DNA of 7,264 nt, from NCBI GenBank assembly GCA_029263275.1, contig JAJCXU010000669.1, positions 1 to 7,264 of the forward strand, in the 5' to 3' direction. Positions within the stretch are counted from its first letter, which is position 1, and each line of letters starts with the position of its first letter. The position numbers and the translations under genes are program-made. Below, piece after piece: positions 1 to 6,800 of the stretch. The notes beneath the pieces were generated by a model that worked only from the letters and a program-made list of their open reading frames with translations, did no database searches and was not told where the DNA came from. The stretch comes from Ilumatobacter sp. Lineage in GTDB: Bacteria; Actinomycetota; Acidimicrobiia; Acidimicrobiales; Ilumatobacteraceae.

Positions 1-2
1 GC

Positions 3-776
3 GCAGCGGCCAAGGCAGAGAAGCTGCTCAAGATGGCTGCCGACGCCGAGGTCACCGTCGAACTCGTGGAGCTTGACGTCGCCGACGATGAGTCGGTGCG
101 TGCCGGTTTCGAGCAGATCTTCGCAGCGGGTAGTCGCGTCGACCACCTGGTGAACTCCGCAGGTGTCGGCGGTAACGCAGTGGCCGAAGAGTGCCCGTCA
201 GAGTTGTACAACGACGTGTTCAACGTCAACGTCACGGGCGCGGTGCGTTGCGCGCAGGCCGTCCTTCCCGCGATGCGCGAACGCCAGAGCGGCACCATCG
301 TCAACATCACCTCCGTCGCCGGTCGAGTTGCCGCACTTGCCCAGTCGCCGTACGTGGCGTCGAAGTGGGCGCTCGAAGGCGTCAGCGAAGGGATGGCTCA
401 AGAGCTCGCGCCGTTCGGGATCAGAGTTGCCATCGTCGAACCCGGCGTGACCAAGTCGGCGATCTTCGCGAAGAACATCGATGCGCCGAACTCAACGGGT
501 GCCTACGACGACCAGTACCGCCACATGTTCCAGTTCTATGCGGCCGGGATGATGAACGCCACCGACCCGTTCGAGGTCGGCAAGGTGATCCATCACGCGA
601 TCACTACCGACGAACCGGTGCTGCGTTACCCGGTCAGCTGGGCCGGAGCGGAGATGGCCGCACTGCACGATCGCATCGACGACGCCGACTGGCTCGGACT
701 CGGCATGATCGCCGACGATGAGGCGTACAACTCGCGGTTCGAAGAGATCTTCGGCATCGACATCCGGACGCCATGA
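3..776 (+). CDS. SDR-family NAD(P)-dependent oxidoreductase, 5'-truncated by window edge
   Basis: This is the C-terminal four-fifths or so of a classical short-chain dehydrogenase/reductase, a cytosolic NAD(P)(H)-dependent oxidoreductase with a Rossmann fold. The reading frame is open to the window edge (AAAKAEKLLK precedes the Met at 33), and the N-terminal TGxxxGIG cofactor motif is absent. The true start therefore lies upstream and the Met at 33 is internal. Counting from that Met, visible SDR signatures are DV at 15-16 (adenine-contact Asp), NSAG at 41-44 (the NNAG motif), Asn66 in NVNVTG, Ser94 in ITSVAG, and Tyr107/Lys111 in YVASK. The catalytic tetrad is thus complete. EPG at 136-138 follows, as usual for the nicotinamide-side loop. 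The C-terminal region (about 150-247) includes an Asp/Glu-rich end and carries the substrate-binding segment, from which no substrate can be read. The phosphatase gene follows after 28 nt on the same strand, so co-transcription is likely. Family assignment is secure; the substrate is unknown. Confidence 0.93.
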   Translation, partial: AAAKAEKLLKMAADAEVTVELVELDVADDESVRAGFEQIFAAGSRVDHLVNSAGVGGNAVAEECPSELYNDVFNVNVTGAVRCAQAVLPAMRERQSGTIVNITSVAGRVAALAQSPYVASKWALEGVSEGMAQELAPFGIRVAIVEPGVTKSAIFAKNIDAPNSTGAYDDQYRHMFQFYAAGMMNATDPFEVGKVIHHAITTDEPVLRYPVSWAGAEMAALHDRIDDADWLGLGMIADDEAYNSRFEEIFGIDIRTP

Positions 777-808
777 CCACCAATCGTGACCTGAAGAAGC
801 AGGCATGA
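773..808 (+). other. 11-codon mini-ORF bridging the SDR stop and the phosphatase start
   Basis: An ATG at 773 overlaps the SDR stop as ATGA. It reads 11 codons (MTTNRDLKKQA) and ends in TGA at 806-808, which overlaps the phosphatase ATG at 805 as a second ATGA. The peptide itself has no recognisable function. The arrangement could pass terminating ribosomes from the SDR gene to the phosphatase gene. It could equally be chance, since ATGA overlaps are common in GC-rich compact genomes and no dedicated ribosome binding site precedes 773. Confidence 0.2.
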
Positions 809-1401
809 CCGAACCGCTCAAGATCCTCACCGTGTGTTCGCACAATCGAACCCGGTCCGTGATGACCATGGCGATGCTCAAACGCGACCTCGATGCCCGG
901 CTCGGCGTCGGGGCGTCCATCGTGCGTTCGCTCGGCTTCGGGCCCGAGGACATGCCATCGATCCCGGATGCCGTCGCGGCGATGGCCCGGCGAGGACTCG
1001 ACACCTCCGCGCATCGCAGCCGTCAGGTGACCGAACGCAACGTCGAACCCGCTGATCTGATCCTCACCTCAGAACGCGATCACGTGATCAAGATCGCGGC
1101 CATTTCACCGTCGGCCTACCGCCGCTCGATGACGATGCCGGAGTTCCTCGACCTCGCTACGTCGCATGAACCGCCTGCCGGTGGAACCCTGCGCGACTGG
1201 GCCACAGAACTGACGACGGACCGAACCGCGCGGGAATACATCGGCGGCGACGTCGAGGAGATCTTCGACCCGACCGGCACGGCACCGCGCGCCTTCGAGA
1301 AGTCGGTCGTCGAGATGGAAGAGATGTGCGAGCGTGTCACCGCCCTGATTGCGTCGGTCGTCGACGCGCCGCCAGCGCGGAATCGTTTCGACTTCGACTG
1401 A
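805..1401 (+). CDS. Low-molecular-weight protein-tyrosine-phosphatase-family protein (long form)
   Basis: A 198-residue cytosolic protein of the LMW-PTP/arsenate-reductase fold. The P-loop C(X)5RS is at residues 11-18 (CSHNRTRS), giving nucleophile Cys11 and phosphate-binding Arg17 close to the N-terminus, as in the family. The segment HRSRQV at 70-75 followed by ADLILT at 83-88 matches the conserved core strand region. Asp155-Pro156 in FDPTG is the expected general-acid DP motif, followed by the usual C-terminal helix. The predicted reaction is phosphotyrosine (or another phosphoester) hydrolysis through a cysteinyl-phosphate intermediate. Typical members are about 150 residues. The surplus here lies mostly between residues 100 and 150, ahead of the DP motif, plus a short C-terminal tail. 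The P-loop has His13 and Thr16 where many LMW-PTPs have Gly and a second Cys, so redox protection by a vicinal disulfide is not expected. The ATG at 805 was chosen because it puts the P-loop at the usual position and GAAG at 796-799 is a weak Shine-Dalgarno. Substrate unknown; arsenate reduction is less likely but not excluded. Confidence 0.85.
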   Translation: MTEPLKILTVCSHNRTRSVMTMAMLKRDLDARLGVGASIVRSLGFGPEDMPSIPDAVAAMARRGLDTSAHRSRQVTERNVEPADLILTSERDHVIKIAAISPSAYRRSMTMPEFLDLATSHEPPAGGTLRDWATELTTDRTAREYIGGDVEEIFDPTGTAPRAFEKSVVEMEEMCERVTALIASVVDAPPARNRFDFD

Positions 1402-1419
1402 AGCCCGACTGAGTCTCGG
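1402..1419. terminator. Convergent-gene junction with imperfect inverted repeat
   Basis: Only 18 nt separate the stop of the rightward phosphatase gene from the stop of the leftward DUF445 gene. The junction holds an imperfect dyad, GCC-C-GACT-G-AGTC-TC-GGC, at 1403-1420. It has a one-base centre and no T-tract on either side, so it is at best a weak bidirectional terminator. The transcripts may instead overlap into the opposing genes. Confidence 0.2.
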
Positions 1420-2754
1420 CTACAGCAATTGGCCGATCGCATGGATGACCAGGCCGGCGAGCCCACCGACGATGGTGCCGTTGATGCGGATGAACTGCAG
1501 GTCTCGTCCGACCTGGAGTTCGAGCTTCTCGGCGGTCGATTCACCGTCCCACTTCTCCACCGTTGAGGCGATGATGTCGCTCACCTCGGTGCGGTAGTTC
1601 TCCACCAGGTACGCGAGCGCATCTGACACCCAGCGGTCGATCTTGCGCTGCATGTCTGGATCCTCAGCCAGCCGGGCACCGAGTTGCTGCAAGCTGTTGA
1701 CGAGCCGCACTCGGAGCTCGCTCGTCGGGTCGTCGGCAGCGCTGATCATCCCGCGCTTGGCTTCGGTCCACAGTGATTCGATCCATCGACGCACCTCGGG
1801 GTGGTCGAGCATCTCCTCCTTGAATGCTTCGCCCTTGGCGTGCAACTCGGGGTCGGCACGCAGCCGCTCGGCCAGTGCTGCGACGCGAGTGTCGACGCTG
1901 TCGCGTATCTCGTGGTCGGGCGTGCTGGCCACGTCGTCGAGGAAACTGGTGACCGCGGTGTAGATCTTGTTGAAGACACGATCGTCGATGGGCTCGGGCA
2001 CCCACCACGGCGACTCCTCGTCGAGGCGTCGTCTGAACGTGACCCGGTTGTCGTCGAGGAAGCCGCCGACACCGACGAGTACCGCGTCGAGCAGCCGCTG
2101 GTGATGCCCGCCCTCGACGGTGAGGTCGATGGCCTTGCCGAGCAGCGGGGTGACCGGGGTGGCGCGCACGCGTGACTCGATGAGGTGTTCGAGCCCCTGC
2201 TGGATTTCGCGGTCATCGAGCACCTCGAGCGCGCCGCGGAGCACGTCGGCCACTGCATCACCGGCGCGTGTGGCATTGGCGGGCTGCGCAAGCCAGGTGC
2301 CGGCGCGCTCACCGATTCGTGCGCCGTGCAGGCGCTCGTCGATCACCTCGGCGGTGAGGAAGTTGGACTCGACGAAGTTGCCGAGGCTGCGGCCGATCTC
2401 ATCTTTGCGTTTCGGAATGATGGCGGTGTGCGGAATCGGGATCCGGAGCGGATGCCGGAAGAGGGCGGTGACCGCAAACCAGTCGGCGAGCGCGCCGACC
2501 ATCGCCGCTTCCGCGACGGCGCGGACGTAGCCGACCCACGAGCCCCGGTCTTCGTTGATCTTGGCGATGATGAACACGACCGCAGCGACGACGAGCAGCA
2601 GCGTCGCCACCCTCTTCATCTTGCGCAGCGCGACCGCCTTGCGTGCGTCGTCGGTGTCGAAGACGTGGCTGTGGTCAGGTTCGGCGGGACTGGATGGGGC
2701 ATCGCCCGTTGGAGCCGGGCGTGCCGTGGACAGCGACGGCGGAGGAAGGTTCAC
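1420..2754 (-). CDS. DUF445 domain-containing membrane protein (YjiN-like)
   Basis: A 444-residue protein of the DUF445 family, to which E. coli YjiN belongs; its biochemical role is not established. Residues 1-35 are Pro/Ser/Ala-rich and probably disordered. A basic patch (RKMKR, 44-48) precedes a hydrophobic membrane segment at about 49-64. The family hallmark follows at about 83-117: EAAMVGALADWFAV, then FRHPL and IPIPHTAIIP with a KRKDEIG continuation. The middle (about 135-415) is long, charged and probably helical, with no catalytic motif I can name. The C-terminus (FIRINGTIVGGLAGLVIHAI, about 421-440) is a second hydrophobic segment, giving a membrane protein with a large soluble middle. 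The start is GTG at 2754. No good Shine-Dalgarno is visible, and the first 35 residues are poorly constrained, so a later start such as Met46 (ATG at 2619) cannot be excluded. The gene lies 54 nt downstream of the DHOD-like gene on the same strand. Confidence 0.88.
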   Translation of the reverse strand: MNLPPPSLSTARPAPTGDAPSSPAEPDHSHVFDTDDARKAVALRKMKRVATLLLVVAAVVFIIAKINEDRGSWVGYVRAVAEAAMVGALADWFAVTALFRHPLRIPIPHTAIIPKRKDEIGRSLGNFVESNFLTAEVIDERLHGARIGERAGTWLAQPANATRAGDAVADVLRGALEVLDDREIQQGLEHLIESRVRATPVTPLLGKAIDLTVEGGHHQRLLDAVLVGVGGFLDDNRVTFRRRLDEESPWWVPEPIDDRVFNKIYTAVTSFLDDVASTPDHEIRDSVDTRVAALAERLRADPELHAKGEAFKEEMLDHPEVRRWIESLWTEAKRGMISAADDPTSELRVRLVNSLQQLGARLAEDPDMQRKIDRWVSDALAYLVENYRTEVSDIIASTVEKWDGESTAEKLELQVGRDLQFIRINGTIVGGLAGLVIHAIGQLL

Positions 2755-2767
2755 CCTGTGGACGGTA
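2755..2767 (-). promoter_or_regulatory. Possible -10 element for a leaderless DUF445 transcript
   Basis: On the minus strand, TACCGT (2767-2762) fits the actinobacterial -10 pattern TANNNT. It ends exactly 7 nt before the GTG start at 2754, the spacing expected if transcription begins at that G. No Shine-Dalgarno is present at a useful distance, which suits a leaderless start. No -35 match is visible, and TANNNT is a short pattern that arises often by chance. Confidence 0.22.
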
Positions 2768-2808
2768 CCCAGCCATTGCGGTTGCTGGACCCGGGTGCCG
2801 CTGATGAA

Positions 2809-3843
2809 TCAGTGGTGGCGAAGCCCGATCGGGTCGGTGCTGAGAAAGCCGCTGGTGTAGCTCGCGAGGTTGCCGATGTAGTTCGCGCGCTCGTAGGCCG
2901 ACGGGTCTGCTGCCGCCGCTCGCGACACAGCGCCGCGCATCTCGTCGACCGTGTCGTAGTCGTGCTCGCTCATCCAGTCACGCAGTTGCGCCTCGATGGT
3001 TGCCAGGTGCTCGGGCCCATGGCGCAGCAGCGATGACGTCGTCATCACGACGTCGGCGCCCGCGAGGAGCAGCTTCGCGGCATCGAAACCGCTGTGCACG
3101 CCACTCGATGCAGCGATTGACATCGACAGGTGTTCACGCAGAATGCCTGTCCAGCGGAGTGGGAGACGCACTTCTTCCGGTGTGCTGAGCGCAACTCGCG
3201 GTGTGACGTCCAGTGTCTCCAAGTCGAGGTCGGGCAGATAGAAGCGGTTGAACATGACCACACCGGAGGCTCCGGCCTCTTGCAGGCCCACGGCGAACGA
3301 TGCCAACGAGGAGTAGTTCGGCGAGATCTTGACCGCGAGGGGGATGCTGATCTCGTCGGCCAGCACGGCGACTAAGCCGAAGTGTTCCGACTCGATTGTT
3401 GCCCCGGACACGATCGGGTCGGCCGCCACCGAATAGAGGTTCAGCTCGATCGCGTCCGCGCCAGCATCCTGGAGCAGGGTTGCGTAGCGCAGCCACCCAC
3501 CGATGTTGGTTCCGTTGAGGCTGGCGATCACTGGGATGTCGAGGGCGGCCTTCGCCGCTTCGACGAGTTCGAGATAGCGGTCGACGCCGCTGTTGTACCC
3601 GTCGAGTTCCGGCAGCACCGACGATGCCTCGCCAAAGCTGTCCTGGTACATCGTGAACAGCCGGTCGATTTCGTTCGTCTCGTGCTCGATCTGTTCCTCG
3701 AAGAGCGACGGCATGACAATCGCGGCAGCGCCGTGAGCCTCGAGGTCGCGCATTCGATCAAGGTCGCCGGTCAGCGGGCCCGCCGATGCGACGAGCGGCG
3801 ACCGCAAGGGCAGACCGAGGTAGGTCGTGTGGAGATCAGTCAT
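2809..3843 (-). CDS. Dihydroorotate-dehydrogenase-like FMN-barrel protein, coupled to nifJ
   Basis: A 344-residue (beta/alpha)8-barrel flavoprotein related to dihydroorotate dehydrogenases. Visible landmarks are LRSPLVASAGPLTGD (13-27, N-terminal FMN-side strand), SLNGTNIGGW (108-117), ELNLYSVAADP (133-143, the position of the DHOD catalytic loop), VKISPNYSS (171-179, the Lys strand), MFNRFYLPD (197-205), and SSGVHSG (246-252) with ADVVMTTSSLL (263-273), which resemble the FMN-phosphate loops. The canonical N-x-S-(C/S)-P-N loop reads NLYSVA here: a Ser stands at the catalytic-base position, but the following Pro-Asn is gone. Genuine pyrimidine biosynthesis is therefore doubtful. The protein is likely cytosolic. 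An upstream in-frame ATG at 3885 was rejected. The ATG at 3843 has GGAAGGA at 3860-3854 with 10-nt spacing, starts the family-like sequence MTDLHTTYLG, and overlaps the nifJ stop as ATGACTGA. Translational coupling to nifJ implies a related redox job, but the substrate is unknown. Confidence 0.85.
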   Translation of the reverse strand: MTDLHTTYLGLPLRSPLVASAGPLTGDLDRMRDLEAHGAAAIVMPSLFEEQIEHETNEIDRLFTMYQDSFGEASSVLPELDGYNSGVDRYLELVEAAKAALDIPVIASLNGTNIGGWLRYATLLQDAGADAIELNLYSVAADPIVSGATIESEHFGLVAVLADEISIPLAVKISPNYSSLASFAVGLQEAGASGVVMFNRFYLPDLDLETLDVTPRVALSTPEEVRLPLRWTGILREHLSMSIAASSGVHSGFDAAKLLLAGADVVMTTSSLLRHGPEHLATIEAQLRDWMSEHDYDTVDEMRGAVSRAAAADPSAYERANYIGNLASYTSGFLSTDPIGLRHH

Positions 3844-6800
3844 CGTCGTTCGATCCTTCCGAGTTGTCGCTGGTGGTCGTTTCATTGCGTTCCGTCAATT
3901 CCACGCTGACCGCTTCGTCGGGGTGGGGGACCGTCGCCATCGATCGTTCGAGCGAACTGAGTTGCTCGTAGTAGTGCCAACGTTCGTCGATGCCGAGCTG
4001 CGCGAGATCGAGGAGCTCATTCGAGCGTTCCGGATTCGTGCGGGCGAGCATCGCGTACCGCGCCTCCTTCAGCGCGAAGTCCCTGAGCGGAATGCTCGGT
4101 GCAGCGGAGTCGAGCTGGAAGGGATGCTCGTGTTCCTCGTCGGTCGGTCGGTACCGATACAGCGGCCAGTAGCCCGACTTCACAGCGTCCTTCTGGTGCG
4201 ACATCGACGTGGTCATGTCGATGCCGTGAGCGATGCACGTCGAGTAGGCAATGACGAGTGACGGACCGTCCCAGGCGTCGGCCTCCTGCAGCGCCTTGAC
4301 GGTCTGCACTTCGCTGCCACCCATTGCCACCTGCGCCACGTACACGTTGCCGTAACTCCGGGCCACCGCACCGAGATCTTTCTTTGCGGTCGCCTTGCCG
4401 GCGGAAGCGAACTTGGCCACTGCGCCCATCGGTGTCGCCTTCGAGGCTTGCCCACCGGTGTTCGAGTACACCTCGGTGTCGAGCACCAACAGGTTGACGT
4501 TGCGCCCGCTCGCGAGCACTTGATCGACGCCACCGAAACCGATGTCGTACGCCCAGCCGTCGCCGCCGACGATCCAAGTGCTGGAACGAACGAGTTCGTC
4601 GGCGATCGCTTCCAGCGTGCGAGCGCGCTGGTCGTCGATGCCGGTCAGCCGACCCCGGAGTTCGTCCACTCGCAATCGTTGATCTGCGATGTGGGCCTCG
4701 GTCGGCTGCGTGTTGTCGAGGAGTGCGCTCACGAGTTCGGTGCCGATGTCGCTCGAGAGTTCCTCGAGGAGTCGGCGGGCGTCGCGCTGATGGTGTTCGA
4801 CACCAAGCCGCATCCCGAGCCCGAACTCGGCGTTGTCTTCGAACAGCGAGTTCGACCAGGCAGGGCCGAGGCCGTCGCCGTTGGCCGCCCACGGTGTGGT
4901 CGGCAGGTTGCCGCCATAGATCGATGAGCAACCCGTGGCGTTCGCGACGACGAGTCGGTCGCCGAACAGTTGGGTCAGCAGCTTGAGGTACGGCGTCTCG
5001 CCACACCCTGAGCATGCGCCCGAGAACTCGAACAGTGGCTCGAGGAGCTGGCTGTTCTTCACCGAGTCGTGGGTGATCGCCGAGCGGTCGAGTTCGGGGA
5101 TCGTGCCGAAGAAGTCCCACCCGGACCGCTCAAGGTCGCGGTGCTCGGTGGCCGATCGCATGTTGATCGACTTCCGTTTGACCTCGGTCTTGTCCTTGGC
5201 CGGGCAGACGTCGACACAGACCCCGCACCCGGTGCAGTCGTCCGGGGCGACCTGCACCGTGAGGTGGTGGTCGACGAGTTCGCGTGAGCGGAACGATTTC
5301 GTCTTGAACCCGTCGGGCGCGAGATCGAGCACGGGTGCCTCGTAGGCCTTCATCCGGATTGCGGCGTGTGGGCAGACGATCACACACTTGCCGCAATCGA
5401 TGCATAGATCGGGTTCCCACACGGGAATCTCGGCGGCGAGCTTGCGCTTCTCGTAGCGCGTCGTGCCACTTGGAAAGGTCCCGTCGATGGGCATCGCCGA
5501 CACGGGAAGCAGATCGCCCTTGCCCGCGAGGAGTTGCATCGTGACCCGTTCGACGAACGACGCGTCGGTAACCGCACTGGCCTCGTCGACGGACTCCATC
5601 GTGGCGGTGGCCATAGCCGGTGCCGCGGTCGGAACACTGACCTCCGCGAGCTCGTCGAGTGCCCGGTCGATCGCGGCGTGGTTCTTCTCGACGATGAGGC
5701 GCCCGCGCTTGCCGTAGGTCTGCGTGACCGAGTCCTTCATCGCGGCGAGCGCTTCAGCCTGTGGCATCACGTCGACGAGTGCGAAGAAGCACGGTTGCAT
5801 GACCGTGTTGATCCGGCCCGGCATGCCGAGTTCGGATGCGACCCGCGCGGCGTCGATGGTGAAGAACCGGAGCTTGCGATCGACGATCTCGCGTTGGATG
5901 ATCGGCGGCAGGTGATCCCACACCTCGTCAGCCGGGTGCGGGGCGTTGAGCAGGAAGGTGCCGCCCGGGCGGGCGTTCTCGAGGACGTCGAACCGGTCGA
6001 GGAGTCCGAACTGGTGGCAGGCGACGAGGTCCGCCTCCTCGATGAGGTACGTCGACCGGATCGGTGCATCGCCAAAGCGCAAGTGCGACACGGTCATCGA
6101 GCCGGCCTTCTTCGAGTCGTACACGAAGTAGCCCTGGGCGTGGAGATCGGGTTGCGAGCCGATGATCTTCACCGACGCCTTGTTCGCACCGACCGTGCCG
6201 TCCGAGCCGAGCGCATAGAAGACCGCGGAGCGGACGTCGTTGTCGACTCGGAACGTGTCGTCGACGTCAAGGCTGCTGCCGGTCACGTCGTCGTTGATGC
6301 CGACGGTGAACCGACGCTTGGGTGCATCGACCATCAACTCGTCGAACACCGCCTTCGCCATCGCCGGCGTGAACTCCTTCGAGCCCAGCCCGTATCGCCC
6401 ACCGATGACGCGCACTCCGGATCGGTCGGACTCGGCAAGCGCGGTGACGACGTCCTGGAACAGCGGTTCGCCGACCGAGCCAGGCTCCTTCGTTCGGTCG
6501 AGGACCGCGATGGATTGCACCGAGTTGGGGAGCGCAGCGAGGAGCGCGTCCACGGGGAAGGGGCGGAAGAGGCGAATCGTCGCAACCCCCACGGATTCGC
6601 CAGCGGCAACGAGCTTGGCGACCGCTTCAGCGACGGCGCCCGATCCTGATCCCATGATCACGATGACACGCTCAGCGTCGGGCGCACCCTCGTAGTCGAC
6701 GAGGCCATATCGGCGGCCGGTCAGGGCTTCGAGTCGATCGAACACGTCGGCGACCACGCTCGGGACGGCGGCATGGAATTGGTTGGCCGCCTCGCGGGCT

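Noticed and set aside
33..35. ATG at 33 as the true start of the SDR gene
   Set aside because: The frame is open upstream to the window edge, and a start here would leave out the essential N-terminal cofactor-binding motif.
492..1014. Minus-strand open frames (492-1004 and 634-1014) across the SDR/phosphatase boundary
   Set aside because: They are antisense to the SDR active-site half and the phosphatase P-loop, with shadow-like composition and no motif.
2801..2812. Short inverted repeat CTGAT-GA-ATCAG at the DHOD-like stop as a terminator
   Set aside because: The stem is five pairs with a two-base loop and no T-run, too weak to support a terminator.
2185..3036. A 283-codon plus-strand open frame crossing the DUF445/DHOD-like junction
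   Set aside because: It is antisense to two well-supported genes and has no recognisable domain.
3844..3885. ATG at 3885 as the start of the DHOD-like protein
   Set aside because: It adds 14 basic residues not expected for the family and overlaps nifJ by 50 nt. The ATG at 3843 has a much better Shine-Dalgarno and a compact 8-nt overlap.
4017..5120. A 367-codon minus-strand open frame within nifJ in another frame
   Set aside because: It overlaps the TPP domain of NifJ, where the nifJ frame carries all expected motifs. The alternative product is an Arg-rich shadow sequence.
5534..6649. A 371-codon plus-strand open frame opposite nifJ
   Set aside because: It lies wholly antisense to the conserved NifJ coding sequence. 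Its Arg/Asp/Val/Gly-rich composition is typical of a GC-rich shadow frame and has no recognisable domain.
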